Shown here: piece after piece, positions 10,522 through 21,128 of the stretch | Layout: every line of letters starts with the position of its first letter | Numbering within the stretch: the stretch's first letter is position 1 | DNA from: Leguminivora glycinivorella | Taxonomy: Eukaryota > Arthropoda > Insecta > Lepidoptera > Tortricidae | DNA: 64,000 bases | Assembly: GCF_023078275.1 (NCBI RefSeq) | Contig: NC_062973.1 | Location: forward strand, 21,570,956-21,634,955 | Direction of reading: 5' to 3' | Translations under genes and position numbers: made by a program | Notes under the pieces: generated by a model | What the model saw: only the letters and a program-made list of their open reading frames with translations | Database searches by the model: none | Told to the model about the DNA's origin: nothing

Positions 10522-12044
10522 TGTAACGTAGCAGATTTTTTGATAGTCGTAATTAAATATTTTGGATAGATTTAATTTTTGAATGAAACACTTCCTTCTC
10601 GTTCATTGCATTATCTGTTGCACTTCAAATGCACATATTTATGTTTATCTGTTGTAGGGTTGCCATACAACAAGTATTATTCGAAATTGTAGGTATTTTG
10701 GCTGTCATTCCAGGAAAACTTTGTATAGTTTTGATATACTTTAAGTATTGATTTTTGGAAAATATAATATTTTAGAGACATGATAACAAATGTTATCATA
10801 GGTTTTTTAAGGCTGTTCTGGAATGATATTTGTTAGGTTTTGTTTACTTCAAGGTCTGATACAGAAACTGGAGTAATTTTCATTTAATGAATTAGAGTAT
10901 TTTATTGTTTATTCGTTTGCCACCCGGCTTTTGTTTTGGGTCCTTTAAATTCGAGATCATTCAGTGCGCCGTTCTTTCTGTGACGAGATCCTCTTGTATA
11001 GTTATCGGACGGCCGTATAAGGGCCTGGAGCCCGGCATGCCACGTGCTGCCGTGGCGTTCCATATTTTGTGTGGTGCGTTCTGTCAGTCTGAGTAAGTAG
11101 ATTTTATTGTGAGCTTTTGATATTTCCATGGCGTGAAACGTGGAGATGTTCTTAACCATAAATTGGTTTATTTCCAGCTGGCAGAAACATGCTAAGGGTG
11201 GGAGTGCTCCGTGGAGATCCTCGGTCTGCAGTCTGCAGGTCTTCGGTGAGCTCGCTTACATTTTTTGTTTAGTTTATCACAGTGTGTGAGGGCACTCGAC
11301 TAATGTGACCAATTTATTTGTTTCATAGGAGTCGGGCAGAATTAAAGAAGTAAAGAATTAGAGAATTGCAGAAGTAAAGATTTAAAGATTCAGAAGTAGA
11401 ATTTAACAAGAACTTTTACAATTTTGATGTGCAAGGAAACTTTCTTTGGCGTTACTGGCGCAAGGTGCCTTTGGACCTTGTTTTCGTATGGAAGGGTCAG
11501 CCCTGTCCACGTGGCGAGGGGGCGTCAGCACCGGAGTCCGGGGAGCAGCCGGCTCATCCCTGACAAGGTGTGTCTCCTGCCCGTTTCCTGCCGGTAATGC
11601 TGTGTAATTCAGGTTTTTAATTTCTGTGTAAAGTAATTTCTGATTTCATTTATTTTGAGAATTCTGGTGCATAACTTTAGGTAAATTCATATTTAGTTTT
11701 TGTAGAATAAATGGTTGTAAGAAACCTTTTTCCTGGACCCTCTTAAAGCGGCCCAGCTTTACCACTGAGCGTAGTTCATATTTTATATGGTGTCGAATTT
11801 AGTATTTCGGGAAACATTAAATGAAACCTTTCTGTAGGCAAGAGTTTATTTATAATTAATAAAGTTATAAAATGTGATATTGTTTAATTTGTTTCTCCTC
11901 TAGCTTTCCTCCAGCAAGTATAGAGACACCATTTAGCTTTTGTTTTATTATAAATTTTGTGCTAACGTGAGTGTATTTACTTTGAACTAGCCGGAGCTTT
12001 CCATTCTATTTTATTTACCCCCCACCAAATACACCACCGTTACA
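10522..12044 (+). repeat. Right long terminal repeat
   Basis: Same length and termini as the left LTR; offset exactly 1542 bp. It is followed by ACAT, matching the bases before the left LTR. Confidence 0.85.
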
Positions 12045-12048
12045 ACAT

Positions 12049-12600
12049 GTCACAATAACACTGTCTGTCATGTCAACAATTGTTTGTTGTAAATGTCGTA
12101 GAGGTTCGGCGGGAAAACTGCACATGTCATTGAAGTGGCCAGTTACAGTTAAGTGGTACGTAAAAGAGGTACTAGAATCTGTTCAATGAGTTTTCATTTA
12201 ATAATCACATAAACAGGGTGTTTTTACGTAGCAAATTTGTTTTTCCGTTTTCTCCAAAAAAACATCGTAAAAGCTATAATGTTTCACGGTTTAATATACT
12301 CCAGAGACCGAGTACTATCAGCTGTAAAAATATCTGCATCTAATAAATTAGGACCATATGATATTTATAATGAAAATTTCACACACATAAACGTTATCAA
12401 TTTCACAAGCATTGTAAATAGGACCACAGATAAGCGCAAGCGTAATGAGGCAATTCGCAACCGCACAAAGAAATAACACTAAAACATCGATTGAACATCC
12501 CGCATCGTAACCATAGCCTTTTTGCTCTAGCGCCGAAATCGCAATTCCGATGTCTAGGTAGCTGGGTGCCGAGCTGCCGAGCCAACATTATCATCTTCTT
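12049..12600. other. No feature recognised
   Basis: AT-rich with mixed frames (for example 12237-12476) that lack a recognisable family or splice context. Confidence 0.5.
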
Positions 12601-12607
12601 TCAAAGC

Positions 12608-12720
12608 TTACGGTTCGTAGCTAGCTCTTATCGCTTTTCTGTTAGTGGTGCGACAGAGCTAGATTGCGTTTCGATTGCATAGCTTCAAAGCAAGTCAAAG
12701 ATTGTCGCTTCGGCTAGGCT
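12608..12720 (-). repeat. GTGACAATCG/GCTAGG repeat family, diverged copy
   Basis: It contains GTAGCTAGCTCTTATCGC, a GGTGCGACAGAGC-like core and GATTGTCGCTTCGGCTAGG. The same elements in the opposite order occur at 31377-31503, 36010-36600 (interrupted) and 38030-38155. Confidence 0.5.
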
Positions 12721-12957
12721 GGGGAGGCAATTGCAAGCACACCTTGCAGTTCGCCGGATTCCCACGCAAGTATCCGCGGGTGTAGTAATGGTCGGGTTAG
12801 CAGGTGCATAATGTCGTTTTGCTTAAATTTGTCCACAACCCTTTTTCCTAAGAAGTGCCGTTTTTGGATACCTTTTGTGGCCGTTATTGTAATATATGTA
12901 TATTATAGGTAGGCTAACGCTATAAAAACTAAAAAAAAAAATAGTGCGTGGTGTCCA

Positions 12958-13268
12958 TCAGCGCGTTCTTAGGCGGTCGCATTTTTAACCCCCGACGCAA
13001 AAACGACGGGGTGTTATAAGTTTGACGTGTCTGTCTGTATGTGTGTCTGTTTGTTTGTCTGTATGTGTGTGTGTCTGTCTGTGGCATCGTAGCTTCCGAA
13101 CGGATGAACCGATTAAGATTTAGATTTTTTTTGTCTGAAAGCTGAGTTAATCGGGAGTGTTCTTAGCCATGTTTCATGAAAATCGGTCTACTATGTCGCG
13201 GTCGAGGGTTTTTCAAAATTTTAATTTTGTGATAATGTATGGGATGGTATGATCTTCTTATATTTAAT
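12958..13268 (+). mobile_element. Half of a TIR element interrupted by a second repeat
   Basis: GCGCGTTCTTAGGCGGTCGCATTTT before the insert and AATGTATGGGATGGTATGATC after it are contiguous in the right arm of the foldback at 37385-37685. Here they are split by the roughly 240-bp CCCCCGACG repeat (12990-13232), showing a nested insertion. Confidence 0.65.
12990..13232 (+). repeat. CCCCCGACGCAAAAACGACGGGG interspersed repeat
   Basis: Order of parts: CCCCCGACGCAAAAACGACG, GTTTGACGTGTCTGTC, a GTCTGTNTGT microsatellite, TCCGAACGGATGAACCGAT, TTTCATGAAAATCGGTCTAC and GACCGCG on the far strand. The inverted copy is at 38706-38955. It looks like a dispersed non-autonomous element; class unknown. Confidence 0.6.
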
Positions 13269-13286
13269 TTATGGTATTTCTAAAGG

Positions 13287-13460
13287 GAGCAGGGTACGTA
13301 GCCGAATGGCACAAACGCTCACGAAACGCTCACGAAAAAAACGCTCGTAGATATCTATCTCTATCGCTCTTGCGTATTGGCGCGACAGAGTAGCCAGACT
13401 ACCTTTCACGGCGTTTCGTTTTCGTTTCGCGTCGCAGAAATGCCATTCGGCTAGGGGACC
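13287..13460 (+). repeat. CCGAATGGCAC repeat family copy
   Basis: AGCCGAATGGCACAAACGC, AGATATCTATCTCTATCGC, TTGCGTATTGGCGCGACAGA and GAAATGCCATTCGGCTAGGG. The inverted ends (CCGAATGGCA / TGCCATTCGG) are best seen in this copy. Confidence 0.65.
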
Positions 13461-14014
13461 AGAAAATATGAGGAGCTGGCCGCCGTGAAATCGCAGTCGT
13501 AATAAATAGCGCTGCTTATGAAAACGCTGCTATTTAGCTGCATTAGCTTTATCCTGGACGTTTAATTGCAACCAGATATTAAATGTAATAAAATGGAACG
13601 AGAGCTGTTTTGATTTCCTTATGATATAATCTGACTGAAGAAATCTTTTGAGCATTCGTAATTTTATTAAATGAACAGTTTAAACAGTTTATTTTTTTTT
13701 AATAAAAACTTTTACTTTTAAATTTTCTGGTGTTTGTAGAGCGACTTATACTATTCTATTTTTTTAGATTATTTTATGAGTTATGTATGACATAAGAATA
13801 TTATATAAAATTGTTAGGTTGTTGAAATTATGGACGAGAAATGGTACCTGGATTATCTAGGTATGCACATTTTCTTCAACTACATGAAAAAGGGCGGTGA
13901 AAAAAAAAGTTAACCATTTTTTTAAATTAACATACCAAACCAATTTTAGGGCAACTGTAATGGGGACATAATAGCGATAGCGTACTTCCATAATATGCCA
14001 TATTAAAAATAGTA
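13461..14014. other. AT-rich DNA, nothing recognised
   Basis: Long A and T runs and short frames only. Confidence 0.5.
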
Positions 14015-14290
14015 CATTGTGCAACAAGGGGAGGAAGTTGAATATTACTAACGAGACGGCTTGCCGAAGCGATTTAAAGACTCGAGTTAGTAATAGGTAC
14101 TCATACTCCCCGAGTTACACACAATGTTTTTCATCACACTCGCAATGTAAAAAAGATGTAAATAGATGTAAAAAAGTTAAGTACGACGGTACAAGAAATG
14201 TAATTATTCCCTTGGGAGAACGATTTTTCTATAACTCACGCTCCGCCTGCGTGCAATAACATATTTAAAGTGCGGGTGTGATGAAAAATT
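14015..14290. repeat. Interspersed repeat, second copy
   Basis: Homologous to 8519-8780 through CATTGTGCAACA, GCGATTTAAAGACT, GAGTTACACACAATG, GGGAGAACGATTTTT and CTCCGCCTGC. The frame at 14017-14259 lies entirely inside it. Confidence 0.55.
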
Positions 14291-14460
14291 TATTGTTGTG
14301 AAAACTCTACTATGAAAGGACTATACTATGCAGAAAAATAACCATAAAACTCAGAAACAAATAAAACACTATGCTTATCAGCTCCACGTAAATACAATAA
14401 TATATTACATCCTGTCACCGCATCTCAAGCAAAATACTAATACCGCTTTTATACCACAAA

Positions 14461-15955
14461 TCTAAATATATAAAAGAAGAAGCTGACTGACTGACTGACT
14501 GACTGACTGACTGACTGACTGACTGACATATCAACGCACAGCCGAAACCGCTGGTCCTAGAGATTTCAAATTTGGCACGTAGGTTCCTTATACAGTGTAG
14601 AGGAGCACTAAGAAAGGATTTTCCAAAATTCACCTCCTAAGGGGGTCAAATGGGGGTTCAAAGTTTGTATGGGGAAACAAGATTAGTTTGACTATTTTAT
14701 TCGAAACTTCACAGGAAGATTCCTTAAGACATATGACTGAATACATGTTTCAGGTTTTTTGAAAATTTAACCCCTAAAAGGGTGAAAAGGGGGTGATAAA
14801 GTCAAAAAATCAATATGGGTATCGTTTTTATGGTTTATCGGGTCGCTGATCACGATAAATACAACGTTTTTAAAATCTAACGAGGCGGAAGTGAAATACC
14901 TTCTCCCCTGTTTTGGTGCAATGGGGTTTAAATATCAAAAAAATATATAAAAGAAGATATTGACTGACTGACTGACATATCAACGCACAGCCGAAACCGC
15001 TGGTCCTAGAGATGTCAAATTTGGCACGTAGGTTCTTTATATAGTGTAGATGAGCACTAAGAAAGAATTTTTCAAAATTCGCCTTCTAAGGGGGTCAAAT
15101 GGGGGTTCAAAGTTTGTATGGGGAAACAATGTTAGTTTCACTGTTTTATTCGAAACTTCACAGGAGGGATCCTAAAAACATATGACTAAAGACGTGTTTC
15201 AGGTTTTTTGAAAATTTAACCCCTAAATGGGTGAAAAGGGGGTGAGTCAAAAAAACAATATGGGTATCGTTTTTATGATTAATCGGGTTGCTGATCACGA
15301 TAAATACAACGCTTTTAAAATCTAACGAGGTGGAAGTGAAATACCTTCTCCCCTGTTATAGTGCCATGGGGTTTAAATATCAAAAAATATATAAAAGAAG
15401 AAACTGACTGACTGACTAACTGACATATCAACACACAGCCGAAACCGCTGGTCCTAGAGATTTCAAATTTGGCACATAGGTTCCTTATATATAGTGTAGA
15501 TGACTTCTAAGAAAGGATTTTTCAAAATTCGCCTCCTAAGGGGTCAAATGGGGGTTCAAAGTTTGTATGGGGAAACAATGTTAGTTTCACTGTTTTATTC
15601 GAAACTTCACAAGAGGATTCCTAAAGACATATGACTAAATACATGTTTCAGGTTTTTTTGAAAATTTTACTCCTAAAGGGGTGCAAAGGGGTAAAGTCAA
15701 AAACACAATATGGGTATCGTTTTTATGGTTTATCGGGTCGCTGATCACGATAAATACAACGATTTTAAAATCTAATGAGGTGGAAAAGAAATTTTCCCCC
15801 TGTTGTTGTGAAACGGGATTAAAATATCTAAAATAGCCATAAGTATAGGTTTAGTTTTTATCTTTACTTCTGGTTCAACAGATTTCAAATTGACACGGAA
15901 GTTCCTTAGAGGAGCACTAAGAAAGGATTTTTCAAAGTTCACCTCCTAGCATGAT
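14461..15955 (+). repeat. Three ~450-bp tandem units plus a partial fourth
   Basis: Units begin at about 14461, 14938 and 15381 with ATATAAAAGAAGA..CTGACTGACTGAC. They continue CATATCAACGCACAGCCGAA, TTTGGCACGTAGGTTCC, GGGGTCAAATGGGGGTTCAA and GGGTCGCTGATCACGATAAA. A degraded fourth piece (15840-15955) keeps GATTTCAAATT and AGAGGAGCACTAAGAAAGG. The number of TGAC repeats differs between units: about ten in the first, few in the others. Confidence 0.8.
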
Positions 15956-15961
15956 AATTTG

Positions 15962-15979
15962 ACAGGGGCAAGGACAGGT

Positions 15980-16033
<54 letters not shown>

Positions 16034-16402
16034 TCAGGGTCAGGGACAGGGACAGGGACAGGGACAGGGAGGGACAGGAACGGGTTAGGGATAGGGATAG
16101 GGGTAGGGGTAGGGGTAGGGGTAGGGGTAGGGGTAGGGGTAGGGATAGGGGGATAGGGATAGGGATAGGGATAGGGATAGGGATAGGGATAGGGATAGGG
16201 ATAGGGATAGGGATAGGGATAGGGATAGGGATAGGGATAGGGATAGGGATAGGGATAGGGATAGGGATAGGGATAGGGATAGGGATAGGGATAGGGATAG
16301 GGATAGGGATAGGGATAGGGATAGGGATAGGGGACGGGGACGGAGATAGGGATAGGGAGAGTAGGGGGTAGGGACGGGACGGGGACGGGGTCGGGGACAA
16401 GG
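15962..16402 (+). repeat. Hexanucleotide array: GGGACA, GGGGTA, GGGATA
   Basis: The array is blocked by variant: mostly GGGACA with a few GGGTCA (15977-16076), then GGGGTA (16098-16144), then about 30 uninterrupted GGGATA (16155-16328), then GC-rich degenerate units. It is G-rich on one strand. The long frame on either strand through here is only the translated repeat. Confidence 0.9.
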
Positions 16403-17051
16403 ATAGAGATAGGCAGTGTAAAATGCAGGTGGCTCAGTGGGAAGGGATTAGTATTTAAGTAGGCATCGGCGAGTATCCTGCATCCGTAATAACTATTACA
16501 TTCAAAGTGCTGTAAGAAGATCGTTGTTTGCTTGCCTTTTATGTGTTTACGTTTGCAATAAGTATAAGCACAATGGAAAAAATTGTAAGCGATAATGCAA
16601 GGAAGTATTTTTTACCCTAGCGACCGCTATGTGGGTTGTATGAAGTTTCCCCAGTATAAATATTTATATAGGTAAAATACATACATATTCGTACCTACTA
16701 CCTACGCTGTGGTCGCTGTGTAACAATTCTACAATCATTGCAAGAATTTCTTTTAAAACAATAGTAATATGTGTAAGGTACAGTCAGCCAAAAAGCGGTG
16801 TAAGGTTCTTGGCTGACCGTACAGCAAATAGATCAGTTACAATGGCCCTCCAGTCGACAATTGCCCCGCTTTACCTTAATCGAAATAATCGCGGACAGAT
16901 GTACCTACAAAAAAACCTACGGATCCAAATGAAAATCTTATTTTTTGTAAACGTTTCAATAAGAATACTTTTATTACGCGGGCGAAGCCGCGGGTAAAAG
17001 CTAGTATGTTAATAAGACCAGATTGATGGAATACGGGACCACGTGAACATC

Positions 17052-17172
17052 CATCATCTACAGGTCTGAGACATCGCGGTATTGATCTGCGGATAAGTCA
17101 ATAATTGACTTCTGCGGATAAGTCAATAATTGACTTATCCGCAGATCAATACCGCGATGTCTCAGACCTGTA
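17052..17172. repeat. Near-perfect palindrome with duplicated centre
   Basis: ACAGGTCTGAGACATCGCGG..GATCTGCGGATAAGTC at the left is matched in reverse complement at the right. Between the arms a CTGCGGATAAGTCAATAATT segment is repeated once more, so the centre is itself inverted and duplicated. Arms are about 50 bp with no visible mismatch. Confidence 0.75.
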
Positions 17173-17644
17173 ATTATTACTGATGATGAATTATTAGTTT
17201 TGATGCCAGGTTCACTTTTATTATCTATCTATTTTATATATATGTATTATAATATCTTTTTCCTACTCGTAGACTTTAATCTGTCAATTAGGACACCACA
17301 GACTAAACTAAGTATATGTGCCGACTTTTCAGTGTTGCAGTCTTTGACACTTAGTCAACTATAATATTTCATTACACTTCACTTTAGTTAACTGAAAAAA
17401 AAAAATCTAAAATAGAACTTCATACAAGTTCTATTCTAATTTGCGATAAATTTTCTGTATCTGAAACACATTTTTTTTAATCTATCGCGGTATCGGCTAA
17501 TCAGAGGTTATTACACTTATTAACAAACAATTGGTTGCTAGGTATTTCGATGTTGATACAACGGTGACCGACTCTATTAACATAAATTTTAACTTGAATG
17601 TATTTTTCGTCCATTGATGATGAAAATGATGACTCATAGAAAAA

Positions 17645-17785
17645 GTATTGTATACAATAGTGATATACTTAATTAAGCTTTTCACTCTCGTACCGTACTA
17701 TTAGGCCACTCAGCAAGCTTCGTGGCCTAAACATGGTACTCGACTGAAAAGCTTTGTATTATATCACGATTGTACAAAATACTAT
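17645..17785. mobile_element. TIR element with imperfect ~65-bp arms
   Basis: Left AGTATTGTATACAATAGTGATATA..AAGCTTTTCA..GTACC..AGGCCAC pairs with right GTGGCCT..GGTAC..TGAAAAGCTT..TATATCACGATTGTACAAAATACT. The loop is TCAGCAAGCTTC. MITE-like. Confidence 0.55.
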
Positions 17786-18143
17786 AAACGAACAATTCTT
17801 GTATAGGCACATATTTATTTATAATATGTAAACCGGCGATATCCGAAATCGTTAGAGCGCGATTTCGCTGAATTTTTTTATATCTAGCTTAGTCTTAGGT
17901 CCCGGAAAACTCGAATTTTCGGTTCAGGAACTCCAAGTGAAGGTCGGTAGATGAGAAATATCAGTTTTTGATGTTTTAAAACATGTTTCTTACTTAGTAA
18001 AATCATGAAACTTTTGAATAGTTACAGTGTTGACATTAGGTTAGCCTATCAGACTTCAACCTATCCCTCAGTCGACTTCTACGACACCCAGGAAAGGAGA
18101 TGCTGAAATTCTTAACCCGTGACTACCCCGGGAAACATATTCA

Positions 18144-18320
18144 TCCATACTAATATTATAAGTGGGAAAGTGTGTGTGTCTGTTTGTTTGTTCGTCTTTC
18201 ACGGCCAAATGGAGCGACGAATTGACGTGTTATTTAAGTGGAGATAGTTGAAGAGATGGAGAGTGACATAGGCTACTTTTGTCTCTTTCTAACGCGTGCG
18301 AAGCCGCGGAAAAAAGCTAG
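18144..18320 (+). mobile_element. Non-autonomous Helitron, TCCATACT family
   Basis: A|TCCATACTAATATTATAAGT..GTGTGTGTCTGTTTGTTTG..GGCGAATT-like core..GTGACATAGGCTACTTTTG..GCGAAGCCGCGG..AAGCTAG|T. It is an internally deleted relative of the copy at 45555. Confidence 0.7.
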
Positions 18321-20277
18321 TATATAATAAAGCTACAGACATTATTATTTCATTCAAGACAGGTACCGTCGCGTATCAAATTACGTCGTCTCCACATTAC
18401 AAGGACGGGTTGAAACGTCCGCTCTCGATATACCTTCGTGTCACTCACGATGACGGCCAGTTTCTTCAAATCTTACCTTTAATAACTTGACAATACGAGT
18501 CAAGGTACCCGTCTTTATGATTGACACGATATATAATAGCTCAGCTCATCCCTTATCAGCCTCACCTAATAATATAGGTCAGGTGTGACGTGCCGTCTAA
18601 CAGTTAATATCTGGGGCCTTATTTCATCCGAAGTCAAGGTTTGTCGGAAATGGTATTTTGGCATGACAGGAATTAGAATAATGTGTGTCGTAAAATTTTA
18701 TGTTAATGCAACATGCCGAGACAAGTCGGGTCGCACTAATTGACTTTCTATGCACTATAGGTACTTAAATCTAGTATGAATGGTAAATTCGATTCGGCGT
18801 GCCGTCAATATACGCGGTTTCATAGTAAATGGCGAATAATTGTGATTTACTCGGTGAGCCGAGATTTTTGTCAGATATATCTACTCTCACGTTCTTGCGT
18901 CAAACAGGCCCTTCTTTAGGATACAAAGCGGAAACCAGTAAATTCTAAAAGAGTGGCGATAAGCGACCGAAGAATGCTTTAAATCGACACGTACTACAAA
19001 TTCCCTCTTTGCATGTGCATTGTATGATATTTTAGAGAACATGGCCCTTGGCCTTTTAAAGTTTTGACCTAGGCGCATAAAGTACTACCTACTTTGCGCA
19101 CTTGTGTGTTAAATTAGCAACATATAGGGTGTTTCAATGAACGTAATACAAAACATGTTTTTCAAACTCGTCTTCCTAATGCTAAAACACTGGAACTCCA
19201 AAATGAAGCATTTTCGTAAAATTTCAAAAAAACTAGAGAAAGTTAAGAAATATTAAATATCATTATTTAAACTACTCAATAAGCCCTGTTATTTTGATAT
19301 CACACGACATGATTTGATTACCCTTTTTTGTTTGTATGCAATTTTTAATTGGCGGGGTGGGGGGACGGGGAAAACTACTTGGCAACATCTGTACATATGA
19401 TGTCTTGGACCTATACAATATATATTGAGTGAATGAGGTCGCTATTTTTGCAAACGACATCCTTTATTAATAAATGCATTCTGACATGTTACCTGTCACA
19501 ATAATCAACATCTTGATACTGATAAGACACCTACAGTAACAACTGACGTACCTATAACAAGACATGCCATGATGTCATAATGAGTGACCACACTTCGAGA
19601 ATTGGATTTATTTATTTTGTTAGAAAATTAGCAAAATTTGATTACGTAGAATTGTAAGACCTGAATACGTGCATTATATTCTTCGTCGTTAATAGAGCCG
19701 GAATCACTTATTTTGTATTAAGTTCATTGAAAGACATATGTAACTCCGTATAGACAGATAAAGTCTAAGAAAAAAACGTACCTACCTCAAAACCATACAG
19801 AAAAAGGTACGGTGGCCTAGATGGCGATACACCTTTGGGGGACGCTCGGCTAGACACATATCAAGCTAATAATTACGCGCCAAATTGTCAAAATTGAGGT
19901 TCAAAAGTTTTAAGCTTGTGTAGAGAGATGGCTGTCTATGCACTGTGATTACACATTTTACTTTGACAGTAACTCTCTATAATACTCGATCCTCTTTGCT
20001 TCATTGAAACACTGTATATTTATGCATTCGACTTTCTAACTTTTAAAACGTACTAATCACAATACGCTGTTTTCAGGTCTGAAACGAGTTCCGCAATGAG
20101 TAGATGCTAGCAAACAGGCTTTTGTTTACGACCTGGTGTAGATACCTCAGCGCTGCGGAAGTAATCCACTCGGAATAAGTAGAGAGATACCGGACACTGA
20201 ACTCGCGTGGACGGTGGAATACCAAATTATATGCTGCATAATTGCATATGGTGCTTGTTCGCACTAGTTCACAAAGT
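18321..20277. other. Mostly unrecognised intergenic DNA
   Basis: No supported gene. A stretch at about 19795-20005 (GGTGGCCTAGATGGCGATAC, GGGGGACGCTCGGCTAGAC) resembles a dispersed lepidopteran sequence, from memory only. Frames of 62-64 codons near 18296, 18887 and 19272 have no supporting context. Confidence 0.45.
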
Positions 20278-20365
20278 TATGCTAGCCGAATGGCACAATC
20301 GCTCACGAAACGAAAAGATATCTATTTTAAGGGGATGCCATTCGGCTACGGGGCCTGGTCGATTT
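20278..20365 (+). repeat. Internally deleted CCGAATGGCAC repeat
   Basis: It keeps both ends, GCTAGCCGAATGGCACAATC and GATGCCATTCGGCTACGGGG, but lacks the GCGTATTGGCGCGACAGAGCC core. The two ends now form an 88-bp foldback. Confidence 0.65.
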
Positions 20366-20638
20366 AAAACACTTTCTTCGGTCATGTTTTAATTTATTTT
20401 TATTTTAATCTCTAATTATAAGAAAAATGTTAATTGTAATTGTTGTTACAAAAATAAAAAATGATGACTAAACTTTTTATTATAATTTCCAACGTTAGGG
20501 TATGAGTTCGTACGGTTTTAGAGGTGTCAGATATCATAGTAAGCTGCTACAACCAAATACACAGTAAAAACTGATCATTTAGTGCTTTTAATGTTAACAA
20601 AATTAGCTGTAACAGTAATTAGTGTTTCATCAACTATC
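20366..20638. other. AT-rich DNA, nothing recognised
   Basis: Poly-T and A-rich runs with no frame or repeat terminus. Confidence 0.5.
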
Positions 20639-21128
20639 TACAGCGTGTGTATTCCATACGGGCAAATATCTTAGTAACGATTAGTATCGGACCTAAGGAG
20701 CCTAACTACTTGTTTTTTTTAATAGATGAAATATTTTTTTTTCATACATTATAATTCAGCACGCTATGTATTACGTCCACATCAATTAGCGTACCTCAGC
20801 AATTCCCGTCAACTTTGTACAAAAATTAAGGGAAAAGTTAAATTTGCTATTTTGTTACCTACGTCGGTCTAGACGTATATCTACGACGAATTATATGACG
20901 TTTATGTCAATTAAAATTTGCTGACGTGGTATATGAAGTTGGACGGTCTAGGTCACTACGACATGACGTTTATGTCAACGTATATGAAGTTGGACGGGGT
21001 ACATTGCTGCTTGGTCAGATTAAAAAAAATGATTACTCTTAATTAAAAACACGTTTTAACAAAATGATTATATGATCAGATACTATAACTGGATACATTA
21101 TTCGCACGTATGGAATCCACACGCTGTA
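20639..21128. mobile_element. Tc1/mariner-type MITE with TA duplication
   Basis: TACAGCGTGTGTATTCCATACG at the left and the inverted CGTATGGAATCCACACGCTGTA at the right, differing at one or two bases, with TA at both outer edges. The interior carries a tandem motif, GACGTTTATGTCAA then TATATGAAGTTGGACGG, twice. No transposase frame. Confidence 0.65.

Larger units (their letters stand above)
8976..12048 (+). mobile_element. LTR-PBS-LTR retrotransposon remnant with no internal region
   Basis: Two 1523-bp direct repeats (8980-10502 and 10522-12044) each begin TGTAACG and end CGTTACA. Only 19 bp lie between them, containing a primer-binding site. The 4-bp sequence ACAT directly flanks the whole unit (8976-8979 and 12045-12048), so it behaves as one integration. 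No gag, pol, polypurine tract or other internal sequence exists. The only difference I saw between the repeats is G at 9461 versus T at 11003, which implies a very young event or a sequence-assembly problem. Confidence 0.85.
14461..17004 (+). mobile_element. 2.5-kb Helitron-like element with tandem-repeat cargo
   Basis: The left end is A|TCTAAATATATAAAAG and the right end is a CGC-G-GGC-GAA-GCC-GCG hairpin followed by GGTAAAAGCTAG|T. A 5' TC, a GC hairpin about 8 bp before CTRR, and an A/T insertion site match Helitrons. The right end is the same as in the short Helitrons at 795, 18144, 26309 and 45555. Inside are three ~450-bp tandem units, a ~440-bp hexanucleotide array and a small hairpin (16777-16823). 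No Rep/helicase frame is present, so it would depend on a helper. Confidence 0.6.

Noticed and set aside
15939..16400. Long frame of repeated Ile-Pro (minus) and Gly-Thr/Gly-Val (plus)
   Set aside because: It is the translation of the hexanucleotide array; any hexamer lacking stops gives this.
15962..16402. Possible telomere or interstitial telomeric repeat
   Set aside because: Insect telomeres are mainly TTAGG; these are GGGACA/GGGGTA/GGGATA hexamers inside a Helitron-like element.
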